Positions 1 to 6,476 of a DNA stretch of 7,028 bases are shown here, piece after piece; position 1 is the first letter of the stretch; the number at the start of each line of letters is the position of its first letter. The stretch is taken from contig VGCB01000144.1 in the NCBI GenBank assembly GCA_016870235.1, positions 1-7,028 on the forward strand, given 5' to 3'. Under the pieces are notes generated by a model that had not been told where the DNA came from, did no database searches, and was given only the letters and a program-made list of their open reading frames with translations. The stretch is from Actinomycetota bacterium. Its GTDB lineage: Bacteria; Actinomycetota; Thermoleophilia; Gaiellales; Gaiellaceae. Position numbers and translations under genes: made by a program.

Positions 1-999
1 GGCCGCCCACGACCGAGTCACCTGGCTGTCCGAGCCGACGGCGAGGGGCACCCCTGCTCGCAGCCAGCCGGGGAGATCGGTGACGCCGTCGCCGAGGTTC
101 GCCTCGGTGCCCGGGCAGAGCACGACAGTCGCTCCGCCGCGCGCCACCGCCTCGATCTCGCGCGGCGTGACATGGGTTGCGTGGACGAGGTGCCAGTTGC
201 GGTCGAGGCCCGCGCCGGCCAGCCAGGCGACAGGGCGCTGACCCAAAGCCCGCTCGCACTCCTCGACCTCGCGCACCTGCTCGGCGAGGTGAATATGGAT
301 CGGCGCGTCGCCCGCGGCCGCTGCGAGGCGGCGCATGCCGGCGATCCCTTCCTCCGACACCGCGCGGAGCGAGTGGCAGGCGAGCCCGGCCCCGAGCAGC
401 GAACGGCCCCGGACACGACCCTCGCACTCGATCGCGGCACGGATTTCGTCGACGCCCGCGAGGCCGATCGCGAACCGCCGCTGCTCGCCCTCGGGCGCGG
501 ACGCGGCGAACCCCGCGCGCTCGTAGAGGACAGGCAGGAGCGTCAGCCCGATACGCGACTCCGCCGCCGCGCCGACGATCGCGTGCGCAGAGACGGACGG
601 GTCGCCCTCGGCCCCCGCGAGCCGGTGCAGGTAGTGGAACTCGCACACGTGCGTGTACCCGCCGCACAGGAGCTCGACGAAGAGCTGGGTCGCGATCGCG
701 CGAAGCGCCTCGGGGGTCATCCGGGAAGCGACGCGGTACATTTGCTCCCGCCACGACCAGAAGTCGTCGCGCTCTCCCTCCCGCCGCTCGGCGAGCCCCG
801 CAAACGCGCGCTGGAAGGCGTGACCGTGCGCGTCGACGACGCCCGGGAGCGCCGGCCCCGGCAGGAGCCTCGCACCCTCGGGAGCAGGGACGCCGGCGGC
901 GACCTCCGCCCAGTGGCCGCTCGCGTCCGCGCGAAGGAGGACGTCGCGTGCCCATCCCGGCGGCTGACCGAGGCGGGCGAGCGGCGCCCAGTACGTCAC
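1..999 (-). CDS. hutF: Formimidoylglutamate deiminase HutF (3' end outside window)
   Basis: HutF hydrolyses N-formimidoyl-L-glutamate to N-formyl-L-glutamate and ammonia, the fourth step of the five-step histidine degradation route; it is a cytosolic metal-dependent amidohydrolase. The frame is open from GTG 999 to the window edge (333 residues, no stop). The family is usually about 450 residues, so roughly a quarter is missing. Visible family marks are the strand-1 metal motif DAHGHAFQR (His58, His60), IHIHLAEQ (His235, His237), LVHATHVT (His273, His276) and the catalytic-site Asp324 in VGSDSQV. Its start overlaps the hutI stop as GTGA (999-996), which implies translational coupling. An in-frame GTG at 1011 is an alternative start, and neither has a clear ribosome binding site. 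No lesion is seen in the visible part. The HutF assignment within the HutF/guanine deaminase/AtzA-like group rests on the N-terminal sequence pattern and the hut context. Confidence 0.93.
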   Translation of the reverse strand, partial: MTYWAPLARLGQPPGWARDVLLRADASGHWAEVAAGVPAPEGARLLPGPALPGVVDAHGHAFQRAFAGLAERREGERDDFWSWREQMYRVASRMTPEALRAIATQLFVELLCGGYTHVCEFHYLHRLAGAEGDPSVSAHAIVGAAAESRIGLTLLPVLYERAGFAASAPEGEQRRFAIGLAGVDEIRAAIECEGRVRGRSLLGAGLACHSLRAVSEEGIAGMRRLAAAAGDAPIHIHLAEQVREVEECERALGQRPVAWLAGAGLDRNWHLVHATHVTPREIEAVARGGATVVLCPGTEANLGDGVTDLPGWLRAGVPLAVGSDSQVTRSWAA

Positions 1000-2227
1000 C
1001 GACCGAGACACGCCCGCGCTCGTTCGGCGCCGCCGACGACGACGCGCAGGCAGGGGCTCCGTCCCATGCCGTAGACCAGCTCGCGGGGATGCTCGACGTC
1101 CCACACGACGAGATCCGCCACGCGCCCGGGCACGATGCGGCCATGGCTCTCGGCGAGCCCGAGCACACGGGCCGCATGGGTCGTGGTTCCGCGCAGCGCC
1201 TCCTCCGGGGTCAGCCCGAAGAGAAGACAGCCGAGGCTCATCGCGAGGAGGAGCGACAGCGTTGGAGACGAGCCGGGGTTGTGTTCGGTGGCGAGCGCGA
1301 TCGGAACCCGATGGGCCCGGAAGGCATCGACCGGCGGCACCGTCGTCTCCCGGAGGAAGAGGAACGCACCGGGAAGGAGCACGGCAACGGTGCCTGCGGT
1401 CCCATCGCGGCCGCTCCGTCGGCGCTCGTGTACTCGAGATGGTCGGCCGAGAGCGCGCCGGCCTCGGCCGCGAGCGCCGCGCCGCCGAGATCGCTCAGCT
1501 GATCCGCGTGAAGCCGCACAGGAAGACCGAGCGCCTTGGCCGCCGCGAACACCCGGCGGGTCTGGTCCGGCGAGAACGCGATGCGCTCGCAGAACGCGTC
1601 GACCGCATCGACGAGGCCCTCCTCGTGGAGCGCGGGAAGCCAGGCGCACACCGCGTCGACATACTCGTCGGCACGACCGTCGTACTCCGGAGGGACGGCG
1701 TGGGCGCCGAGGTACGTCGTCCGCACTGTTGCGGGGCCGGTGCGGCCAAGCGCACGTGCGACGCGCAGGCAGCGCGCCTCGTCGTCCGCCGAGAGGCCAT
1801 AGCCGGACTTGATCTCGACGGTGGTGACGCCCTCGGCGGCGAGGGTGACGAGCCGGTCCTCGGCAAGCCGGAGCAGCTCCTCGTCGCCCGCGGCTCGTGT
1901 CGCCACGACGGTCGAGCGGATGCCGCCGCCCGCCCCCGCGACCTCCTCGTAGCTGGCGCCGCCGAGCCGCAGCTCGAGCTCGTTTGCGCGGTTGCCGGCG
2001 TAGACGAGGTGCGTGTGGCAGTCGATCAGGCCGGGCGTCACGCAGGCGCCGCCGAGATCGACTTCCTTGACGTCGCCGACCCCGTCAGGGAGCTCCTGCA
2101 CCTTCCCGACCCAGCGGATACCACCGCCGTCCGTGAGGATCGCGCCATCCTCGAGCAGCCCCCAGCCCGCCGCGTCCGCGAGCGTCGCAATCCGCGCGTT
2201 TCGCCAGAGCGTCGCCTCTCGGCTCAC
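996..2227 (-). pseudogene. hutI: Imidazolonepropionase HutI, with a single frameshift
   Basis: HutI hydrolyses 4-imidazolone-5-propanoate to N-formimidoyl-L-glutamate (step three); it is a cytosolic amidohydrolase-superfamily enzyme. From GTG 2227, residues 1-276 show the metal motif [10 protein letters not shown] (His71, His73), [17 protein letters not shown] (His176), [12 protein letters not shown] (His240) and ADHLEYTS (His263). After Met275 the frame is lost. Family-like sequence resumes one frame over as [18 protein letters not shown] and runs to the TGA at 998-996. Between the two frames lie 5 nt (1402-1398) where 6 are expected, so one base appears to be missing. Restored, the product would be 410 residues, normal for the family. 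The downstream motif reads ATEHNPGSS, with Glu (codon 1286-1284) where the family has the metal-site Asp. The gene is upstream of and coupled to hutF. The lesion could be a real mutation or a sequencing or assembly error. Confidence 0.9.
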
Positions 2228-2233
2228 GCGGCG

Positions 2234-2243
2234 ATCGTACTCC
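2234..2243 (-). promoter_or_regulatory. Candidate hutI -10 element, near-leaderless
   Basis: Read on the minus strand this is GGAGTACGAT. The TACGAT part (2239-2234) fits the actinobacterial TANNNT -10 pattern and ends 6 nt before the hutI GTG at 2227, so transcription would start at or next to the start codon. No convincing -35 hexamer is seen. The same GGAGTAC core occurs in the opposite orientation at 2275-2281. This is inference from pattern and spacing only. A purine run GGGGAG 12 nt before the GTG could alternatively act as a distant ribosome binding site. Confidence 0.33.
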
Positions 2244-2274
2244 CCGTGCCCCGGCCCCACGCGGCCGGCGATGC

Positions 2275-2284
2275 GGAGTACATT
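2275..2284 (+). promoter_or_regulatory. Candidate hutU -10 element
   Basis: The sequence GGAGTACATT contains TACATT (2279-2284), which fits TANNNT. It lies 9 nt before the putative hutU GTG at 2294, so the transcript would have almost no leader. It mirrors the candidate hutI element on the other strand. No clear -35 is visible. The GAGGAG at 2289-2294 abuts the GTG and is too close to work as a normal ribosome binding site for it, which favours leaderless initiation or a different start (an in-frame GTG lies at 2246). Confidence 0.33.
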
Positions 2285-2293
2285 GACCGAGGA

Positions 2294-2458
2294 GTGAGCA
2301 CGACGTCTTCGGCCGCCACGGTCGCCGGCCCTCGCCCGGTGCGCTCGCCACGCGGGACGACGCTCAGCTGCCGCAGCTGGACGATCGAGGCCGCGTACCG
2401 GATGCTGCAGAACAACCTCGATCCGGAGGTGGCGGAGAACCCCGACGCGCTCGTCGTC
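2294..2458 (+). pseudogene. hutU: Urocanate hydratase HutU, 5' fragment cut off by insertion
   Basis: These 55 codons encode the N-terminus of urocanate hydratase. After a short variable leader comes [10 protein letters not shown], then the family signature [15 protein letters not shown] and DALVV. In intact HutU the next residues are Tyr-Gly-Gly, where the Gly-Gly contacts NAD+ (positions 49-50 of the Bacillus subtilis enzyme as I recall it). Here the reading continues instead into unrelated sequence and stops at TAA 2852-2854, giving a 186-residue dead-end polypeptide. The missing remainder of the gene begins at 3371, in the same reading frame, after about 912 bp. The start is uncertain: GTG 2294 is the most likely, and GTG 2246 is in frame. 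Confidence 0.88.
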
Positions 2459-2489
2459 GTCGTCCTCGCCGTTCGTCACCCCGGCGCAG

Positions 2490-2843
2490 GTGGGGCAGAT
2501 GGCCGCCGGGCTCGTGTCCGGCCGCGTGCCGACCGTCGGCGAGCCGCAGCAGTTCCTCGCGCCGGTGCCGTCGCTCGTGCTTGCGCTCGGCACCCGCCGC
2601 GACAGCTTCGGCCGGCCGCTGGTCGGCAAGAGCCTCGGCAAGGTCGCGTTCGACGAGCTCGTCGCGGACACCCCGCAGTCGAGCGTGTTCCGCGCGCTGA
2701 TGGGCAAACCCAGGGGGTCGCGCACGTTCCCGGATCCCGACGGCACGGACGCTTACTGGCGGTTCGTGTTCGGCGGCCTGTACCCGCGCCAGTTCGACCG
2801 GAGGGCGTTGAACGAGAACGCCCGCCGCGAATTCGGTTCCTAG
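2490..2843 (+). CDS. Unrecognised protein, probable C-terminal fragment of a larger phage gene
   Basis: This frame is open from inside hutU through the junction and ends at TAG 2841-2843. Its first usable start is GTG 2490 (117 residues), but plausible coding sequence begins before that (SSPFVTPAQ from about 2463). I read it as the 3' end of a longer gene whose front was not carried into the insert. The protein is soluble-looking, with Gly/Pro- and Arg-rich stretches: [20 protein letters not shown], a middle [10 protein letters not shown] and an end [21 protein letters not shown] do not recognise the family with confidence. The pattern is loosely reminiscent of C-termini of long phage tail or polyvalent proteins, and a lysozyme-like gene follows, which fits a phage late region. 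No ribosome binding site is clear at 2490. Confidence 0.5.
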   Translation: MGQMAAGLVSGRVPTVGEPQQFLAPVPSLVLALGTRRDSFGRPLVGKSLGKVAFDELVADTPQSSVFRALMGKPRGSRTFPDPDGTDAYWRFVFGGLYPRQFDRRALNENARREFGS

Positions 2844-2992
2844 AACGCGGCTAACGCGGAGCGCCGCCAGCAAACCACACCAGGACCGCCACGACAAACG
2901 CGCACTTCCAAGCTCGGGCGGCCCACACGCACACCTGATCCAGCAGCCACCATGCGGCCGTTCCAAAACGTCGCATTCGAGGAGTGTGCCAC
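2844..2992. other. Spacer inside the insert, no convincing gene
   Basis: This 149-bp stretch between the two insert genes has no supported plus-strand gene. It is somewhat less GC-rich than its flanks. On the minus strand a 61-codon frame (3036-2851) encodes a Trp-rich protein with a hydrophobic segment near its end (AFVVAVLVWFAGG), which could be a tiny membrane protein. However, it runs antisense to both neighbours and overlaps the start of the lysozyme-like gene, so I do not call it. The 3' end of the stretch supplies the ribosome binding site of the downstream gene. Confidence 0.5.
2979..2984 (+). promoter_or_regulatory. Ribosome binding site of the lysozyme-urocanase ORF
   Basis: GAGGAG lies 8 nt before ATG 2993. 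It is the best Shine-Dalgarno in the window and decides the start: ATG 2993 rather than the in-frame GTG at 2984, which overlaps the motif itself. It belongs to the inserted DNA, so the downstream hutU remnant would be translated from a foreign initiation signal. Confidence 0.75.
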
Positions 2993-4915
2993 ATGGCCGA
3001 GGACGTCTCACCGATCATCATCGCGTACGCGCGCAAGCACCGGTTGGACCCCGCCGCCGTGATCGCCGTCGCCAGAGGCGAAGGCGGCCTGGTGAACCGC
3101 GAAGGAGACCGCGGCGACGACGGCCGGTCGTTCGGCCCGTTCCAGTTGTACGAGAAGGGCGAACTGCCACGTCAGTACGTCGGCGCGCCCGACCGCGCGG
3201 ACGCGTGGGCGTGGTCGCCGGAGGGCATTAACTACGCGCTCGGACGCATGAGCTCGTACGGCGCCGCCGGGCTCACTGGACACCGGGCGGTCGAGACGAT
3301 CATCCGGAAGTTTGAGCGGCCCGCCGACCCAGACAAGAGCGTTCGCAACGCGATCGCCCGATACGTGCCCGGCGGCATCGGGCGCGCGGCGCGCGACTGG
3401 GACTGTTTCGAGGCGATCCTCGAGGCGCTCCGCGCGCTCGCCGAGGACGAGACGCTCCTGATCCAGTCCGGGAAGCCGGTAGGCGTCTTCCGGACCCACG
3501 GTGACGCGCCGCGGGTGCTCCTGGCGAACTCCAACCTCGTTCCGCGTTGGGCCACCTGGGAGCACTTCGACGAGCTCGCTGCGAAGGGCCTCTTCATGTA
3601 CGGGCAGATGACGGCCGGCTCCTGGATCTACATCGGCAGCCAGGGGATCGTGCAAGGGACGTACGAGACCTTCGCCGAGGCGGGAAGGCAGCACTACGGC
3701 GGCGATCTCGCAGGGCGATGGATCCTCACGGCCGGTCTCGGCGGCATGGGCGGTGCGCAGCCGCTCGCGGCCACGCTCGCGGGCGCCTCCACACTCGTCG
3801 TCGAGTGTCGGCAGTCGCGGATCGACTTCCGCCTCCGCACCCGGTACCTGGACGAGCAGGCCAGCGACCTCGACGACGCGCTCGCCCGGATCGCGACCGC
3901 GACCCGCGATCGCCGCGCGGTGTCGATCGGCCTCCTCGGCAACGCGGCCGAGGTCGTGCCCGAGATCGCACGTCGCGCCGCCGGCGGCGGCATGCGTCCC
4001 GATCTCGTCACCGACCAGACCTCCGCGCACGACCTCGTCAACGGGTACCTGCCGGCCGGATGGTCGGTGGAACAGTGGGAGGCGGCGCAGCACGACCCCA
4101 AACGGCATGCCGAGCTCTGCTCGGCGGCGGCTCGCTCGTGTGCCGTTCACGTGCACGCCATGCTCGACCTCCACGCCCTCGGCATCCCGACAGTGGACTA
4201 CGGCAACAACATCCGCCAGGTCGCCTCGGACGCGGGCGTCGACGACGCCTTCGCGTTCCCCGGCTTCGTCCCCGCGTACATCCGGCCGCTCTTCTGTGCG
4301 GGCAAGGGCCCGTTTCGCTGGGTCGCGCTGTCGGGGAACCCGGAGGACATCCACCGCACCGATCGAAGGCTCGCGGAGCTCTTCCCGGCCGACGAGCACC
4401 TGCAGCGCTGGCTCGCGATGGCAAGCGACCGGATCGCGTTCCAGGGCCTGCCCGCGCGGATCTGCTGGCTCGGGCTCGGCGAACGCCACGTCGCCGGGCT
4501 CGCGTTCAACGAGATGGTGCGAAGCGGCGAGCTGGAGGCGCCGATCGTGATCGGGCGCGACCACCTCGACGCCGGCTCCGTCGCCTCCCCGAACCGCGAG
4601 ACCGAGGCGATGCTCGACGGCACCGACGCCGTCTCCGACTGGCCGCTTCTGAACGCGCTCCTCAACACCGCGAGCGGAGCGACGTGGGTCTCGATCCACC
4701 ACGGCGGCGGCGTCGGCATGGGCTATTCCCAGCACGCCGGCATGGTCGTCGTCTGCGACGGGACGGACGACGCCGCGCGCCGGCTCGAGCGCGTGCTCTG
4801 GAACGACCCTGCGACCGGCGTCATGCGGCATGCCGACGCCGGCTACGAGCTGGCGCGCCGCTGCGCGCACCAGCACGGCCTCAAGCTGCCGATGGCCGCT
4901 GTCGACGAGGGCTAG
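2993..4915 (+). CDS. hutU: Chimeric ORF: lysozyme-like domain fused in frame to urocanate hydratase lacking its N-terminus
   Basis: The product is 640 residues. Residues 1 to about 124 resemble a phage lysozyme/transglycosylase-like domain: AVARGEGG (candidate catalytic Glu30), [16 protein letters not shown] (44-59), [16 protein letters not shown] and FERPADP, ending near ARY. Residues 127-640 are urocanate hydratase, which converts urocanate to 4-imidazolone-5-propanoate using bound NAD+. They start exactly at [10 protein letters not shown] (NAD-binding Gly-Gly 127-128) and include [64 protein letters not shown], the catalytic Cys in [11 protein letters not shown] (Cys491, codon 4463-4465), [16 protein letters not shown] and [15 protein letters not shown]. 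With the 5' fragment at 2294-2458 the urocanase would be about 570 residues, normal for the family (roughly 550-560). The 514 residues show no other lesion. As it stands the enzyme lacks the conserved NNLDPEVAE segment and is probably inactive. hutH follows 6 nt downstream. Confidence 0.9.
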   Translation: MAEDVSPIIIAYARKHRLDPAAVIAVARGEGGLVNREGDRGDDGRSFGPFQLYEKGELPRQYVGAPDRADAWAWSPEGINYALGRMSSYGAAGLTGHRAVETIIRKFERPADPDKSVRNAIARYVPGGIGRAARDWDCFEAILEALRALAEDETLLIQSGKPVGVFRTHGDAPRVLLANSNLVPRWATWEHFDELAAKGLFMYGQMTAGSWIYIGSQGIVQGTYETFAEAGRQHYGGDLAGRWILTAGLGGMGGAQPLAATLAGASTLVVECRQSRIDFRLRTRYLDEQASDLDDALARIATATRDRRAVSIGLLGNAAEVVPEIARRAAGGGMRPDLVTDQTSAHDLVNGYLPAGWSVEQWEAAQHDPKRHAELCSAAARSCAVHVHAMLDLHALGIPTVDYGNNIRQVASDAGVDDAFAFPGFVPAYIRPLFCAGKGPFRWVALSGNPEDIHRTDRRLAELFPADEHLQRWLAMASDRIAFQGLPARICWLGLGERHVAGLAFNEMVRSGELEAPIVIGRDHLDAGSVASPNRETEAMLDGTDAVSDWPLLNALLNTASGATWVSIHHGGGVGMGYSQHAGMVVVCDGTDDAARRLERVLWNDPATGVMRHADAGYELARRCAHQHGLKLPMAAVDEG

Positions 4916-4921
4916 GCCCAG

Positions 4922-6457
4922 GTGCTGATCGAGCCGGGAAGGCTCACGCTCGAGGAGATCCGGCGGCTTCACGCGGGCGAGCGCGACATCGAGCTGCACC
5001 CGGCCGCGATCGAAGACGTCCGCGCGAGCGCGGAGGTCGTCGAGCGCGCGGTGCGCGGAGAGCAGGCCGTGTACGGCGTCAACACCGGCTTCGGCCGCCT
5101 CGCGACGACGAGGATCGCAGCGTCGGACGTCGAGGAGCTGCAGGCGAACCTCGTGCGCTCGCACGCAACCGGCGTCGGCGAGCCCCTGCCGCCCGCGGTT
5201 GTCCGACTGACCCTGGCGCTGAAGGCGGCAAGCCTCGCCCGTGGTCTTTCCGGTGTACGCGAGCAGCTCGTGCAAGTTCTCCTCGACGTTCTCTCGGCCG
5301 GTCTCGTTCCCTCCATCCCGGCCCAGGGTTCGGTCGGCGCGTCCGGTGACCTCGCGCCGCTCGCCCACCTCGCCCTCGCGCTCACCGGCGAGGGGGAGAT
5401 GCTGACCCCCGACGGTCGTGCTCCCGCGCGTCCGTTGCTCGAGGCCGCGGGCATCGAACCCGTGAGGCTCGGCCCCAAGGAGGGGCTTGCGCTGGTCAAC
5501 GGCACGCAGGTGTCGACCGCCCTCGCCCTGCACGCGCTCCTCTCGTTCGAGCCCGTGCTCGGCGCGGCAATGGTCATCGGCGCGATGACGGTCGACGCCG
5601 CCCGCGGCAGCGACGGGCCGTTCGAGGCCCGCATCCACGAGGCGCGCGGCCATCGGGCGCAGATCGAGGCGGCGGCCGTGTATCGCGGGTTGATGGCGGG
5701 CAGCGAGATCCGGCGCTCGCACGTCTCGGGCGACGACCGCGTCCAGGACCCCTACTGCCTGCGCTGCCAACCGCAGGTCGTCGGCGCATGCCTCGAGCAG
5801 CTCCGCCATTCAGCCGCGGTTCTCCTCGTCGAGGCGAATGCGGTCACAGACAACCCACTGGTGTTCGCAGCCGGCGAGGGCGCGCTGGTCTCGGGCGGGA
5901 ACTTCCACGCCGAGCCCGTCGCGCTCGCGGCCGACGCCATGGCGGTCGCGATCGCCGAGGTGGGCGCCATCGCCGAGCGCCGCATCGCGATGCTGATCGA
6001 CGCCGACGTGTCGGGGCTGCCGCCGTTCCTCGCGACGCGGCCGGGTCTCGACTCCGGCTTCATGGTCGCTCACGTCACTGCGGCCGCCCTCGCCTCCGAG
6101 AACAAAGCTCTCGCCCATCCCGCGAGCGTCGACAGCCTCCCGACGTCGGCGAATCAGGAAGATCACGTCTCGATGGCGACCTTCGCGGCACGCCGCCTGC
6201 AGCCGATGATCGCGAACGTCGCGCACATCGTCGGGATCGAGGCGGTCGTGGCGGCGCAGGCGCTCGAGGAGCACCGCCCGCTACGGAGCTCGGACGTCGT
6301 CGAGGAGGCGCACGCCGCGATCCGAAGCGCGGTGCCGGCGCTCGCAGGCGACCGGTACCTCGCGCCGGACATCGTGGCCGCCACGGAGCTCGTCGCCAGC
6401 GGGGCACTCGGAGACCTCCTCAAGCGGCTGCCCGACGCGCCGGCGCTCTTTCCCTGA
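4922..6457 (+). CDS. hutH: Histidine ammonia-lyase HutH
   Basis: HutH removes ammonia from L-histidine to give trans-urocanate, the entry step of the pathway; it is a cytosolic homotetramer of the MIO-dependent aromatic amino acid lyase family. The 511 residues match the family's usual length of about 510. The self-forming MIO cofactor triad Ala140-Ser141-Gly142 sits in GSVGASGDLAPLAHLAL (codons from 5339). Other active-site positions match the Pseudomonas enzyme by pattern: Tyr51 in YGVNTGFG, His81 in RSHATGVG, Asn193 in LVNGTQ, Tyr278 and Arg281 in DPYCLRCQPQ, Phe328 in GGNFHAEP and Glu413 in SANQEDHVSM. GTG 4922 is the likely start, with GAGG 11 nt upstream and only 6 nt after the hutU stop, so it is co-transcribed and probably coupled to hutU. 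No lesion is seen. It ends at TGA 6455-6457, 19 bp from the convergent hydrolase gene. Confidence 0.97.
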   Translation: MLIEPGRLTLEEIRRLHAGERDIELHPAAIEDVRASAEVVERAVRGEQAVYGVNTGFGRLATTRIAASDVEELQANLVRSHATGVGEPLPPAVVRLTLALKAASLARGLSGVREQLVQVLLDVLSAGLVPSIPAQGSVGASGDLAPLAHLALALTGEGEMLTPDGRAPARPLLEAAGIEPVRLGPKEGLALVNGTQVSTALALHALLSFEPVLGAAMVIGAMTVDAARGSDGPFEARIHEARGHRAQIEAAAVYRGLMAGSEIRRSHVSGDDRVQDPYCLRCQPQVVGACLEQLRHSAAVLLVEANAVTDNPLVFAAGEGALVSGGNFHAEPVALAADAMAVAIAEVGAIAERRIAMLIDADVSGLPPFLATRPGLDSGFMVAHVTAAALASENKALAHPASVDSLPTSANQEDHVSMATFAARRLQPMIANVAHIVGIEAVVAAQALEEHRPLRSSDVVEEAHAAIRSAVPALAGDRYLAPDIVAATELVASGALGDLLKRLPDAPALFP

Positions 6458-6476
6458 GTCCCCTGCTACCGGCCGA
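6458..6476. other. Convergent gap between hutH and the serine hydrolase
   Basis: These 19 bp separate two convergent stops. I see no stem-loop with a T run that would act as an intrinsic terminator in either direction, so transcripts may overlap at their 3' ends. Confidence 0.5.

Larger units (their letters stand above)
2228..2293. promoter_or_regulatory. Divergent hut control region
   Basis: This 66-bp gap is the only non-coding DNA between the hutI and hutU starts, so it must hold both promoters if the arms are expressed separately. It contains a perfect 7-bp inverted repeat, GTACTCC at 2237-2243 and GGAGTAC at 2275-2281, with 31 bp between the arms. The arms lie 9 nt from the hutI start and 12 nt from the hutU start. 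They could be paired -10 elements, an operator for a hut repressor, or both. No HutC-type (TGTATATACA-like) operator is visible. Confidence 0.5.
2459..3370 (+). mobile_element. Foreign, probably phage-derived fragment inserted in hutU
   Basis: This is a stretch of about 912 bp between two halves of hutU that join in sequence with the loss of one codon (the Tyr before Gly-Gly). The left junction is blurred by a GTC x4 run at 2453-2464. The right junction lies between about 3360 and 3371. The fragment carries the 3' end of one gene, a short gap, and a lysozyme-like gene cut near its domain end, all on the plus strand. Lysozyme-like domains of this form occur in phage late regions, hence the proposed origin. 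There is no transposase, integrase, terminal inverted repeat, att-like direct repeat or clear target duplication. It is better described as a captured fragment than an element that moves itself. An assembly chimera is not excluded. Confidence 0.72.

Noticed and set aside
1395..1406. Programmed ribosomal frameshift in hutI
   Set aside because: No slippery heptamer or stimulatory structure is apparent, and HutI is not known to use frameshifting. A mutation or sequence error is simpler.
172..1502. Long plus-strand open frames opposite hutF and hutI
   Set aside because: Arg/Pro-rich shadow translations; the minus strand carries HutF and HutI motifs throughout.
2271..2297. An 8-codon ATG minicistron (MRSTLTEE) ending on the hutU start as GTGA
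   Set aside because: Very short, no ribosome binding site, and the probable transcript start lies downstream of its ATG. A regulatory role cannot be supported.
2453..2464. GTC x4 run as a meaningful tandem repeat
   Set aside because: Only four units, explained by Val codons plus the insertion junction in GC-rich DNA.
2851..3036. A 61-residue minus-strand Trp-rich membrane peptide
   Set aside because: Antisense to its neighbours, overlaps the start of the lysozyme-like gene, no ribosome binding site evident, and no recognisable family.
2459..3370. The hutU insert as an intein or self-splicing intron
   Set aside because: The frame is closed by a stop at 2852-2854, there is no intein start or His-Asn end, and no group I or II intron boundary signature is seen. 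The two genes inside are unrelated fragments and not a homing endonuclease or reverse transcriptase.
2459..3370. Insert as a decayed prophage with att sites in hutU
   Set aside because: No integrase and no direct repeat at the two junctions. The contents look like internal late genes and not prophage ends.
3008..5809. A 933-codon minus-strand open frame opposite hutU and hutH
   Set aside because: It lies antisense to two genes with full family motifs. Long open antisense frames are expected at this GC content, and its Arg/His/Asp/Val-rich translation resembles no protein.
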